This document shows positions 27,885 through 38,194 of a stretch of DNA of 42,847 bases, piece by piece. The first letter of the stretch is position 1. Each line of letters starts with the position of its first letter. Source of the stretch: an uncultured Clostridia bacterium (GTDB lineage Bacteria; Bacillota; Clostridia; Christensenellales; Borkfalkiaceae); NCBI GenBank assembly GCA_947629345.1, contig CANRDK010000002.1, forward strand, positions 1 to 42,847. The letters run 5' to 3'. Under the pieces are notes generated by a model. It had not been told where the DNA came from. It saw only the letters and a program-made list of their open reading frames with translations, and searched no databases. A program made the position numbers and the translations under genes.

Positions 27885-27911
27885 TAAAGGCGTCCCCTGC
27901 GGGACGCCTTT
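27885..27911 (+). terminator. Intrinsic terminator after rplI
   Basis: AAAGGCGTCCC-CTGC-GGGACGCCTTTT. Confidence 0.88.
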
Positions 27912-27930
27912 TGTGTATACTTATTTCATA

Positions 27931-27957
27931 TTATGTCTGACATAGTACTATGCAAAA
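27931..27957. repeat. CATAGTACTATG element, site B
   Basis: TTATGTCTGACATAGTACTATGCAAAA between the rplI terminator and the adhE stop. Confidence 0.85.
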
Positions 27958-27973
27958 GTTGAAATTTTGCGGT

Positions 27974-30595
27974 TTATTTCGACTTTTTCCTGCCGTAATA
28001 GGCGTTCAGATACATCTCTTTGATCTCAGACATCAGCGGATAACGGGGATTCGCACCCGTGCATTGGTCGTCGAATGCGTCCTCCGTCATTTGATCGAGC
28101 TTTTCGAGGAACTGCTCTTCGGTATATTTCCCTTCAAGCGCCTCTCGGATGGTCTTGGGCTGGCCGATCGCGTCCTGCAACTCGCGGAGCTTCTTGATGA
28201 AGTTCTCCACCACGGCCTCGTCCGTTTTGCCCGTGCAGCCGAGATACCTTGCGGCGTCCGCATAGCGGGCCATGCACTGCGGATAGGCATACTGCGGGAA
28301 CGTCCCCATCTTCGCGGGTGCCTCGGCGCTGTTGAAGCGGATGACCTCTTCGAGCATAAGCGAATTCGCCATGCCGTGTGCAATGTGGAAGTAGGAGCCG
28401 AGCTTGTGCGCCATCGAGTGGCAGACGCCGAGAAAGGCATTCGCAAACGCCATGCCCGCCATTGTCGCCGCATTGGCCACCTTTTCCCTTGCCTCGGGGT
28501 CGGCAGCGCCCTTGCTGTAAGCGGAGGGAAGATAGGTAAAGAGAAGCCGCAGGGCCTCCTTTGCAATTCCGTTGGTGAAATCCGTCGCCATCACCGAAGC
28601 GATCGCCTCGAGCGCATGGCTTACGGCGTCGATCCCGGCGCAGGAGGTGAGCCCCTTCGGAATATTCATCATGAGATCTGCATCCACGATCGCCATATCG
28701 GGCATGAGTTCATAATCGGCGAGCGGATATTTGGTCCCCGTTCTCTCATCGGTGATGACGGCGAACGGCGTCACCTCGCTGCCCGTACCCGCCGTCGTGG
28801 GAATGGCGACGAAGATCGCCTTTTCTCCCATATGCGGGAAGGAATATACCCTCTTGCGGATATCCGAAAAGCGCATCGCCATGCCCTCAAAGTCCGCCTC
28901 GGGATGTTCATACATGACCCACATGATCTTTGCGGCGTCCATGGGTGAACCCCCGCCGACGGCAATGATCACGTCGGGTTCGAAGCTCTTCATCATCTCA
29001 AGGCCCTGCTTGGCACAGGCGAGTGTGGGATCGGGCGTAACGCCGCTGAATGTCTCGTACTCGATGCCCTCTTCATGCAAAATATCATTGATCCCCGCGG
29101 TGAATCCGCTGTCATAGAGAAATTTATCCGTAACAATGAAAGCGCGCTTCCTGTGATAGACCTCTTGGCCGAGCTCTTTGAGCGCCGTGCCGAGACAGCC
29201 GCGCTTGAAATACACCTTTTCGGGCGCCCTGAACCAAAGCATATTTTCCCTCCTCTCTGCAACCGTTTTGATTTGAATGAGATGTTTGACACCGACGTTC
29301 TCCGAGACGGAGTTTCCGCCCCAAGAACCGCAGCCGAGCGTGAGCGACGGCGCGAATTTGAAGTTGTAAAGATCCCCGATCCCGCCGTGCGAGGAAGGCG
29401 TATTGACGACGATTCGGCAGGTGCGCATGGTGTTTCGGAACTTTTCGAGCCTCTCCTTGCCCTCTCTCACATTGATATATATGGAAGAGGTATGGCCGAG
29501 GCCGCCGTCCTTGATGAGCCTGTCCGCCTTCATGACCGCGTCGTCGAAATCTTCCGCCCGATACATCGCAAGGACGGGTGAAAGTTTTTCGTGGGCGAAA
29601 GGTTCGGAGAGATCGACGCTCTCCACCTCGCCGATGAGCACTCTGCTCCCCTTGGGAACTTCAAAGCCCGAAAGATTTGCGATCGTCTCAGCGGTCTGCC
29701 CCACAATTCTCGAATTCAGCGCACCGTTGATGAACATCGTCGCGCGGACCTTTTCTGTCTCCTCAGGCGTCAAGAAATATGCCCCGCGCCGCTTCATCTC
29801 CGCCTTGAACTCCTCGTAGACGTCCTTGAGGACAATGACGGACTGCTCCGAGGCACAGATCATGCCGTTGTCAAACGTCTTGGAGTGCAAGATCGAGGAC
29901 GCGGCGAGACGGATATCGGCCGTGGAATCGATGACAGCGGGTGTATTCCCTGCGCCGACGCCGATGGCAGGTTTCCCTGAAGAATAGGCCGCTTTCACCA
30001 TTCCGGGGCCGCCCGTGGCGAGGATCATATCTGCCTCGCGCATGATCATGCCCGAGAGCGGCACGTTGGGCTGGTCGATCCATCCGATGATATCCTCGGG
30101 GGCGCCCGCCTTGACTGCTGCCTCGAGAACGATCTTTGCCGCCTCGATGGTGGATCTCTTCGCACGGGGATGCGGGGAAATGATGAGCCCGTTCCGCGTC
30201 TTTAAGGAGATAAGGCACTTGAAAATGGCAGTCGACGTCGGGTTGGTGGTGGGAACAACGGCCGCAAGCACCCCGATGGGCTCCGCAATGCGCGTGATGC
30301 CGAATCCTTCGTCATGCTCGATCACGCCGCAAGTCTTTGTGTTTTTATAGGCGTTGTAAATGTATTCCGAGGCATAGTGGTTTTTGATGACTTTGTCCTC
30401 GACGACGCCCATGCCCGTCTCTTCCACGGCAAGTTTTGCAAGCGGGATCCTCGCCCTGTTTGCCGCCATCGCCGCTTCAAAGAAAATTTTATCGACCTTT
30501 TCCTGCGGATACGTCGAATAGGCTTCCTGTGCGGCACGGACCCTTGCAAGAAGTTTTTTCAACGAATCTTCATCGTTTACAATAAAATCCTTCAT
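27974..30595 (-). CDS. adhE: Bifunctional acetaldehyde-CoA/alcohol dehydrogenase
   Basis: ALDH N-domain (GNTPAVIDSTADIRLAASSILHSKTFDNGMICASEQSVIV) plus Fe-ADH C-domain (GGGSPMDAAKIMWVMYEHPE...AIPTTAGTGSEVTPFAVITD...GVCHSMAHKLGSYFHIAHG). Confidence 0.97.
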   Translation of the reverse strand: MKDFIVNDEDSLKKLLARVRAAQEAYSTYPQEKVDKIFFEAAMAANRARIPLAKLAVEETGMGVVEDKVIKNHYASEYIYNAYKNTKTCGVIEHDEGFGITRIAEPIGVLAAVVPTTNPTSTAIFKCLISLKTRNGLIISPHPRAKRSTIEAAKIVLEAAVKAGAPEDIIGWIDQPNVPLSGMIMREADMILATGGPGMVKAAYSSGKPAIGVGAGNTPAVIDSTADIRLAASSILHSKTFDNGMICASEQSVIVLKDVYEEFKAEMKRRGAYFLTPEETEKVRATMFINGALNSRIVGQTAETIANLSGFEVPKGSRVLIGEVESVDLSEPFAHEKLSPVLAMYRAEDFDDAVMKADRLIKDGGLGHTSSIYINVREGKERLEKFRNTMRTCRIVVNTPSSHGGIGDLYNFKFAPSLTLGCGSWGGNSVSENVGVKHLIQIKTVAERRENMLWFRAPEKVYFKRGCLGTALKELGQEVYHRKRAFIVTDKFLYDSGFTAGINDILHEEGIEYETFSGVTPDPTLACAKQGLEMMKSFEPDVIIAVGGGSPMDAAKIMWVMYEHPEADFEGMAMRFSDIRKRVYSFPHMGEKAIFVAIPTTAGTGSEVTPFAVITDERTGTKYPLADYELMPDMAIVDADLMMNIPKGLTSCAGIDAVSHALEAIASVMATDFTNGIAKEALRLLFTYLPSAYSKGAADPEAREKVANAATMAGMAFANAFLGVCHSMAHKLGSYFHIAHGMANSLMLEEVIRFNSAEAPAKMGTFPQYAYPQCMARYADAARYLGCTGKTDEAVVENFIKKLRELQDAIGQPKTIREALEGKYTEEQFLEKLDQMTEDAFDDQCTGANPRYPLMSEIKEMYLNAYYGRKKSK

Positions 30596-30627
30596 ACTGC
30601 CTCCGACTCCAAGATATGCTTGGAATT

Positions 30628-30656
30628 ATATTACCAAATATTCCCTGAAAAGTCAA
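30628..30656 (-). promoter_or_regulatory. Sigma-A-type promoter for adhE
   Basis: Minus strand TTGACT-N17-TAATAT; a small hairpin TCCAAG-CATAT-CTTGGA follows in the leader. Confidence 0.65.
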
Positions 30657-30710
30657 TATCCACACACAAATTTTCAAAAAAAGTACAATATCGGCATGAA
30701 TGGAGAAAAT

Positions 30711-30742
30711 CAAAAACCGACCCGCGCTTGCAGATCGGTTTT
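30711..30742 (-). terminator. Intrinsic terminator after tRNA-Trp
   Basis: Minus strand AAAACCGATCTGCAAGCGCGGGTCGGTTTTTG. Confidence 0.8.
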
Positions 30743-30816
30743 GGCAGGGGAGACGCGACTCGAACACGCAACAGACGGTTTTGGAGACCGTTGCTCTACC
30801 ATTGAACTACTCCCCT
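30742..30816 (-). tRNA. tRNA-Trp (CCA anticodon), 3' CCA encoded
   Basis: AGGGGAGTAGTTCAATGGTAGAGCAACGGTCTCCAAAACCGTCTGTTGCGTGTTCGAGTCGCGTCTCCCCTGCCA; stem ACGGT/ACCGT, loop CTCCAAA. Confidence 0.95.
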
Positions 30817-30887
30817 GTGCTCTTCCTATTATACATAAATCTTGCGCTCACGTCAAGAACTTTTTCGACAAAATCGGAAATTTCTTC

Positions 30888-31160
30888 TCAGATTCTTGTT
30901 TCGACAAACCACTGCTCATGCTGTGCCTCAAAGTAGAGATGGCGCACCGCCCCGCCGATGACGCAGCTGTATCTGACGGGGAGAATGGTTCCGACATGGT
31001 TTGGAGCCCGATCGACCGATGTGACGCGGTCGATTTGAAGGGATCTGCCGTCTGTCCACACGATCTTTTCGGGGATCATGCCCCCTTCGGCCGAAAATTT
31101 TGCATAGACTGCGACATTCACTCTCTTGTATTCCACATATCCATCTTGCGTAAGATCCAT
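30888..31160 (-). CDS. Small conserved-type hypothetical protein (~90 aa)
   Basis: MDLTQDGYVEYKRVNVAVYAKFSAEGGMIPEKIVWTDGRSLQIDRVTSVDRAPNHVGTILPVRYSCVIGGAVRHLYFEAQHEQWFVETRI; start uncertain. Confidence 0.65.
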   Translation of the reverse strand: MDLTQDGYVEYKRVNVAVYAKFSAEGGMIPEKIVWTDGRSLQIDRVTSVDRAPNHVGTILPVRYSCVIGGAVRHLYFEAQHEQWFVETRI

Positions 31161-31190
31161 CAAAAAAACGGCTTTTGGCCGCTTTTTTCG
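31161..31190 (-). terminator. Intrinsic terminator downstream of galE
   Basis: Minus strand AAAAAAGCGGC-CAAAA-GCCGTTTTTTT. Confidence 0.85.
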
Positions 31191-31193
31191 TTA

Positions 31194-31220
31194 TTATGTC
31201 ACGCATAGTACTATGTAAAA
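31194..31220. repeat. CATAGTACTATG element, site C
   Basis: TTATGTCACGCATAGTACTATGTAAAA just downstream of the galE stop. Confidence 0.82.
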
Positions 31221-31230
31221 GTGTAAAAAA

Positions 31231-32244
31231 TCAATTTTCGTAACCGTTTGGATTCTTCTTTTGCCAATTCCATTGGTCGAGACACATCTTTTCGAGATCA
31301 TAGAGCGCTTTCCAGCCGAGTTCCTTTTCGGCCTTTTCGGCGGAGGCGTAGCATGTTGCAATGTCCCCTGCCCTTCTCGGCTTAATGGCGTAGGGAAGCT
31401 CCCTTCCGCATGCCTTGGAAAATGCCTTGATCATGTCGAGAACGCTGTAGCCGTTCCCCGTGCCGAGATTATACACATAGACGCCCGCCGTGTTAAGCCG
31501 ATTGATGGCGGCAACATGCCCCCTCGCAAGGTCAACGACGTGGATATAATCTCTCACCCCCGTGCCGTCGTGCGTGGGATAATCGTTTCCGAACACGCCG
31601 ATCTCTTTGAGCTTTCCGCTTGCGACCTGCGCCACATAGGGCATCAGATTGTTCGGGATCCCCTTCGGATCCTCGCCGATGAGCCCGCTCTCATGCGCCC
31701 CCACGGGATTAAAGTAGCGAAGCAGGACCACCGTCCAATCGTAATCTGCCGTGTACACGTCCCTGAGAATGTTTTCCTGCATGACTTTCGTTGCGCCGTA
31801 AGGGTTGGTCGTGGGATTCATCTTGCTCGTCTCGCGAAGAGGGAGCTCCGCAGGATCGCCATAGACGGTCGCCGAAGAGGAAAACACGATCTTTTTCACG
31901 CCGAACTTTTTCATCGTCTCAACGAGAACAAGGGTCGAAACCAGATTGTTGTCGTAATATTCCACAGGCTTTTGGACGCTCTCGCCGACTGCCTTGAGTC
32001 CTGCAAAGTGGATGACCCAATCGATATCGAACGCCGTAAAGATGAGCTCGAGCGCAGCACGGTCGCGGACGTCGTTTTCGTAGAAATAGACCTCCCTCCC
32101 CGTGATTTTTTTCACTCTCTCGATGGCCTCTCTGCTTGAATTGCAGAGATTGTCGATCACGACGACGTCATATCCCGCATTCAGGAGCTCTACAACTGTA
32201 TGGGAGCCGATAAAACCTGCCCCGCCTGTCACCAAAACTGTCAT
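31231..32244 (-). CDS. galE: UDP-glucose 4-epimerase
   Basis: [37 protein letters not shown]...[12 protein letters not shown]...[17 protein letters not shown]. Confidence 0.96.
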   Translation of the reverse strand: MTVLVTGGAGFIGSHTVVELLNAGYDVVVIDNLCNSSREAIERVKKITGREVYFYENDVRDRAALELIFTAFDIDWVIHFAGLKAVGESVQKPVEYYDNNLVSTLVLVETMKKFGVKKIVFSSSATVYGDPAELPLRETSKMNPTTNPYGATKVMQENILRDVYTADYDWTVVLLRYFNPVGAHESGLIGEDPKGIPNNLMPYVAQVASGKLKEIGVFGNDYPTHDGTGVRDYIHVVDLARGHVAAINRLNTAGVYVYNLGTGNGYSVLDMIKAFSKACGRELPYAIKPRRAGDIATCYASAEKAEKELGWKALYDLEKMCLDQWNWQKKNPNGYEN

Positions 32245-32253
32245 ATGTTTACC

Positions 32254-33690
32254 TCAAATCTCGACGCAACCTCTTGCGCCGAGCAGATTTTTATGCCTGT
32301 CGAGTATGGGCTGAATTTCCTTTGCGATGAACTCCTCCGTCTGACGCGGCGCCCTGCCGACAAATTTTTTTGCGTCAACGATCTCATTGAGTCGATCCTT
32401 GACTGCCGCAAACGCCTCATCCGATCCGATCCGTTCGAGGAGGTCGTTTTCCGCCCCCTCCTGCTTGACTTTTTCGCCCGCCTCCCGTGACAGAACGCGG
32501 ATCCGCTCGTGGAGTTCCTGCCTGTCCCCGCCTGCCTTGACGCATTCCATGAGGATATTTTCGGTCGCCATGAAGGGAAGTTCTGCATTGACATGCTTTT
32601 CGATGATCTTTTCGTACACGACGAGGCCGTCGGCAACGTTTAAGTACAGATTTAAAATGGCGTCTGCCGTCAAAAATGCCTGCGCATTGACGATGCGGCG
32701 GTTGGAAGAATCGTCGAGCGTGCGTTCAAACCACTGCGTAGATGCCGTCATTGCGCTGTTGACGGGAAGGGAAATGAGATAGCGGCAGAGCCCACCCATC
32801 CGCTCGCAGCGCATGGGATTCCGCTTGTATGCCATGGCGGAAGAGCCCACCTGTGCGCTTTCAAAGGGTTCTTCGACCTCCTTCATGCTCTGAAGCAATC
32901 GGATGTCGTTGCTGAATTTGTAGGCGCTCTGGGCAATTTGGGAGAGAACGCTGAGCACGTTGTAGTCAAATTTGCGGGGATAGGTCTGCCCCGTCACGCC
33001 ATAGACGCGATCGAAGCCGAGTTTTGCGCAGACACGCTTTTCGAGCTCCTTCACCTTCCACTCGTCGCCATCGAACAGGTCCAAAAAACTCGCCTGCGTG
33101 CCCGTGGTCCCCTTGACACCGCGGAGGCGGAAGCGGGAAAAGAGCGAAATCAGATTTTCATAGTCGAGCATGAGGTCCTGCAGCCACAGCGTGGCCCTTT
33201 TTCCGACCGTCGTCAGCTGGGCGGGCTGAAGGTGCGTAAAGCCGAGCGTGGGCAGTTCTCTGTATTTGAGAGCAAAATCCTTCAGCTTGTCCATGACATT
33301 GACAAGTTTTTTCAGAAGGATATCGAGCCCGTCACGCATGATGATGAGCTCGGAATTGCAGTCCACGAAACAGCTTGTGGAACCCAAATGGATGACGCCC
33401 TTTGCGGCGGGTGCAACGTCGCCGTATGCCCTGATATGGGCCATGACGTCATGACGGATCTCACGTTCATAGACATCCGCCCTCTCGAAATCGATATCCG
33501 CTTCGTGCGCTTTCAGCTCGTCGATCTGCGCCTGTGAAATGGGCAGCCCGAGTTCCCGTTCGCTCTCCGCAAGGGCGATCCAAAGCTTTCTCCAGAGAAG
33601 GATCTTTTTCTCATCCCCGAAGTTTTCCTGCATCTCTCTGCTCGAATATCGTGTCGTCAATGGGTTTTCATAGAGTATTCTGTCTGACAT
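32254..33690 (-). CDS. purB: Adenylosuccinate lyase
   Basis: MSDRILYENPLTTRYSSREM...HLGSTSCFVDCNSELI...GTTGTQASFLDLF...VGSSAMAYKRNPMRCERM; ATG chosen inside the palindromic element. Confidence 0.93.
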   Translation of the reverse strand: MSDRILYENPLTTRYSSREMQENFGDEKKILLWRKLWIALAESERELGLPISQAQIDELKAHEADIDFERADVYEREIRHDVMAHIRAYGDVAPAAKGVIHLGSTSCFVDCNSELIIMRDGLDILLKKLVNVMDKLKDFALKYRELPTLGFTHLQPAQLTTVGKRATLWLQDLMLDYENLISLFSRFRLRGVKGTTGTQASFLDLFDGDEWKVKELEKRVCAKLGFDRVYGVTGQTYPRKFDYNVLSVLSQIAQSAYKFSNDIRLLQSMKEVEEPFESAQVGSSAMAYKRNPMRCERMGGLCRYLISLPVNSAMTASTQWFERTLDDSSNRRIVNAQAFLTADAILNLYLNVADGLVVYEKIIEKHVNAELPFMATENILMECVKAGGDRQELHERIRVLSREAGEKVKQEGAENDLLERIGSDEAFAAVKDRLNEIVDAKKFVGRAPRQTEEFIAKEIQPILDRHKNLLGARGCVEI

Positions 33691-33704
33691 AGTACTATGC
33701 AAAA
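33681..33704. repeat. CATAGTACTATG element, site D
   Basis: TGTCTGACATAGTACTATGCAAAA; contains the predicted purB start codon. Confidence 0.85.
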
Positions 33705-33712
33705 TGCTTATT

Positions 33713-34231
33713 TTATGCTTTTATTGGGTCGGGATAGGTGACGCCAAAGGTCTCGGCGGTCACTTTTACCATTTTCTGCTCCTTCAGAGGTCTATCGTTT
33801 CCGTCGGTGCGGACAGTGGCGATCTCATCCACGACGTCCATCCCCTCGATGACCTTTCCGAACGCGGCATACTGCCCGTCGAGGTAATCGGCGTCGGCAT
33901 GCATGACAAAGAATTGGGAACCCGCCGAATCGGGAGCCCATGCCCTCGCCATCGACAGAACGCCCCTTTCGTGCTTTAAATTGTTGGAAAAGCCGTTGGC
34001 GCGGAATTCCCCCTTGATGTGATAGCCGGGGCCGCCCGTGCCCTTCCCCAAGGGATCCCCGCCCTGTATCATGAATCCCTTGATGACGCGGTGAAAGATC
34101 GTCCCGTCATAAAAGCCCTTTTTGACAAGGGAAAGAAAGTTGTTGACGGTATTCGGGGCGATCTCGGGATAGAGCTCTGCCTTGAACGTTTTTCCGTTTT
34201 CCATTGTGAACGTAACGATAGGATTTTCCAT
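33713..34231 (-). CDS. Cyclophilin-type peptidyl-prolyl cis-trans isomerase
   Basis: MENPIVTFTMENGKTFKAELYPEIAPNTVNNFLSLVKKGFYDGTIFHRVIKGFMIQGGDPLGKGTGGPGYHIKGEF. Confidence 0.95.
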   Translation of the reverse strand: MENPIVTFTMENGKTFKAELYPEIAPNTVNNFLSLVKKGFYDGTIFHRVIKGFMIQGGDPLGKGTGGPGYHIKGEFRANGFSNNLKHERGVLSMARAWAPDSAGSQFFVMHADADYLDGQYAAFGKVIEGMDVVDEIATVRTDGNDRPLKEQKMVKVTAETFGVTYPDPIKA

Positions 34232-34232
34232 A

Positions 34233-34676
34233 TTACTCCTCAAATTTTTCGATGTCTGTGCCCGCTTCCGCAAAGAGACGAAGAGAGAATTCATCGGGGT
34301 AGCCCTCCTTATAGACTACCCGCTTGATCCCCGCATTGATGATCATCTTTGCGCAGATGACGCACGGCTGATGGGTGCAGTAGAGCGTAGAACCGTCGAT
34401 ACTGATGCCGTACCTTGCCGCCTGAATGAGTGCATTTTGCTCCGCATGGGCCGCAAAACAGAGTTCGGCATGCGTTCCGCTCTCGATATTCATCTGCTCG
34501 CGGAGGCATTCACCCCTCTCGATGCAGGAACGGATGCCCTGCGGCGCACCGTTGTATCCCGTTGCCATGACGCGGTTGTCGCGCACGATGACTGCTCCCA
34601 CTTTGCGGCGGAAGCAACTTGCCCATGTGCCCACCTCTTCGGTGAGCTTCATAAATCTTTTATCCCACTTATCCAT
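34233..34676 (-). CDS. dCMP deaminase (ComEB-like)
   Basis: MDKWDKRFMKLTEEVGTWASCFRRKVGAVIVRDNRVMATGYNGAPQG...HAEQNALIQAA...LYCTHQPCVICAKMIINAGIKRVVY. Confidence 0.92.
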   Translation of the reverse strand: MDKWDKRFMKLTEEVGTWASCFRRKVGAVIVRDNRVMATGYNGAPQGIRSCIERGECLREQMNIESGTHAELCFAAHAEQNALIQAARYGISIDGSTLYCTHQPCVICAKMIINAGIKRVVYKEGYPDEFSLRLFAEAGTDIEKFEE

Positions 34677-34761
34677 GGCTTCATTATATCATCGAAACGG
34701 GTCCCTGTCAATCATTCCCCTTTTTTTCACAAAAAAACATGAAAAATTTTTCCATTCCTGT

Positions 34762-34789
34762 TTGACATTGTATCACAGAGGTTTATAAT
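34762..34789 (+). promoter_or_regulatory. Consensus sigma-A promoter for groESL
   Basis: TTGACA-N16-TATAAT. Confidence 0.75.
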
Positions 34790-34838
34790 AGAGAAGAAAG
34801 CAAGGGCCGCAAAGAATGCGGACCATAGGAGGTTATTC

Positions 34839-35123
34839 ATGAATATCAAACCATTGTTCGACAAAGTCGTCGTTGAGGCTGTCTCTGTCGAAGAAAAGAC
34901 GAAGAGCGGATTCATCCTTCCCTCATCTGCGCAGGAGAAGCCCCAGACCTGCGTTGTCGTTGCCGTCGGCCCCGGCGGGATCGTGGACGGAAAGGAGACC
35001 GTCATGCAGGTAAAAGTCGGCGATAAGGTTCTCTGCTCCAAGTATGCAGGCTCCGATTTCAAGGTGGACGGCAAGGAATTCACCATCATCAAACAGAGCG
35101 ATATCTTAGCAATCGTAGAATAA
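34839..35123 (+). CDS. groES: Co-chaperonin GroES
   Basis: MNIKPLFDKVVVEAVSVEEKTKSGFILPSSAQEKPQTCVVVAVGPGG; RBS AGGAGG. Confidence 0.97.
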   Translation: MNIKPLFDKVVVEAVSVEEKTKSGFILPSSAQEKPQTCVVVAVGPGGIVDGKETVMQVKVGDKVLCSKYAGSDFKVDGKEFTIIKQSDILAIVE

Positions 35124-35128
35124 AGTAA

Positions 35129-36772
<1,644 letters not shown>

Positions 36773-36773
36773 G

Positions 36774-36801
36774 AAAAGAGCGGGGCTTCGGCCCCGCTTT
36801 T
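36774..36801 (+). terminator. Intrinsic terminator after groEL
   Basis: AAAAGAGCGGGGC-TTCG-GCCCCGCTTTT. Confidence 0.9.
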
Positions 36802-36831
36802 GCGTATGCTCTCTGTAAGAGTGCAGAAGAA

Positions 36832-36868
36832 CAAAAGACCCGCAGGGATATGCCTGCGGGTTGTTTTT
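36832..36868. terminator. Intrinsic terminator after ftsZ (possibly bidirectional)
   Basis: ACCCGCAGG-GATATG-CCTGCGGGT with flanking A/T tracts. Confidence 0.8.
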
Positions 36869-36873
36869 ATAGA

Positions 36874-38193
36874 TCAGGATCTTTTCTTGATGATCAGATG
36901 TTGCATAAACTGCGGGACCCTCCCGGCGGGAGACTCATCCTCTTCGGGCGCAGCGGGCTCCTCGGCGGGAGCGGGTGGCGAATAGGGCGCGGCAGATTGC
37001 ACGGGCTGGGGCGCCGAAAATGCGGGCGCAGACGGATAGGCCTGTGCGGGAGAGGGAGATTCGGGCGCAACGGGCTGTGCAACAGGCTGCGCGGCGAACG
37101 GCTGTGCCTGTTCCGAAAATACGGGAGGCACGGCGGGAGCTTCCCTGCGGGCCGCCTCCGCAAAAGAAATATTTTGTGCTTCCTTGGACTGGAAGCCCGT
37201 TGCAATGACCGTGACCTGCACTTCGTCCTCCATGTTCTCGTCGATACAGGTCCCGAAAATGATATTGGCAGAATAGTCCACCACGCTCTGCACGAGGCTG
37301 ACGGCCATCTGCGTCTCGTCGATGGAGAGATCGTTCCCGCCCGTGATATTGATGAGAACTGCCGTTGCCCCCTCGATGGTCGTATCGAGCAGAGGAGAAT
37401 TGACCGCAAGCCGCAGGGCATTGACGGTACGGTTCTCCCCCTTCGCGACGCCGACGCCCATGTGGGCGAGCCCTTTATCCTTGAGAATGGTCTTGACGTC
37501 CGCAAAGTCGAGATTGATGATGGACGGCGTAACAATGACGTCCGCAATGCCGCGGATGCCCTGCTTCAATACGTCGTCTGCAACGCGGAGCGCTTCGGGG
37601 ACGGAGCTGTTCTTGGGGACGATCTTCATGATCTTGTCGTTCGGAATGATGACGATGGTGTCAACATTCTTCCTGATCTCCTCGATCCCCTTCCTCGCGT
37701 TGTCCATTCTGTGTTTTCCCTCAAAGGAGAAGGGCTGGGTGACAACAGCGACCGTAAGGATCTTCCGCTCTTTGGCGATCTTTGCAATGACGGGAGCGGC
37801 GCCCGTGCCCGTTCCACCGCCCATACCCGCAGTGATGAAGAGGAGATCGGTGTCCTCAATGGCCCTGATGAGCGCTTCTTTGTCCTCTTCGGCGGCGGCA
37901 CGGCCCGTTTCGGGATCTGCACCTGCGCCGAGACCCTTTGTGAGATTTTTGCCGATCTGGATGCGCGTTGAAGCCTTGCTACATGCAAGGATCTGCGCAT
38001 CGGTATTGACGGCAATGTATTCCGCACTCTTGATGCCCGCATCGATCATGTGGTTGATGGCATTGTTCCCCGCGCCGCCGACGCCGATCACCTTGATCTT
38101 TGCCCTGCCGTCGATACGGGGAGGCGTCCTTTGAAGTTCCTCTGTATAATCGTTATTTTCGTTTGTATTCCTCTGATAGTGATCCGTAAACAT
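36874..38193 (-). CDS. ftsZ: Cell division protein FtsZ
   Basis: KIKVIGVGGAGNNAINHMIDAGIKSAEYIAVNTDAQ...LLFITAGMGGGTGTGAAPVIAKIAKE; Pro/Ala/Gln-rich linker. Confidence 0.97.
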   Translation of the reverse strand: MFTDHYQRNTNENNDYTEELQRTPPRIDGRAKIKVIGVGGAGNNAINHMIDAGIKSAEYIAVNTDAQILACSKASTRIQIGKNLTKGLGAGADPETGRAAAEEDKEALIRAIEDTDLLFITAGMGGGTGTGAAPVIAKIAKERKILTVAVVTQPFSFEGKHRMDNARKGIEEIRKNVDTIVIIPNDKIMKIVPKNSSVPEALRVADDVLKQGIRGIADVIVTPSIINLDFADVKTILKDKGLAHMGVGVAKGENRTVNALRLAVNSPLLDTTIEGATAVLINITGGNDLSIDETQMAVSLVQSVVDYSANIIFGTCIDENMEDEVQVTVIATGFQSKEAQNISFAEAARREAPAVPPVFSEQAQPFAAQPVAQPVAPESPSPAQAYPSAPAFSAPQPVQSAAPYSPPAPAEEPAAPEEDESPAGRVPQFMQHLIIKKRS

Positions 38194-38194
38194 T

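Noticed and set aside
30596-30720. Rex operator upstream of adhE
   Set aside because: No TTGTGAANNNNTTCACAA-like sequence found; only a promoter and a short TCCAAG/CTTGGA hairpin.
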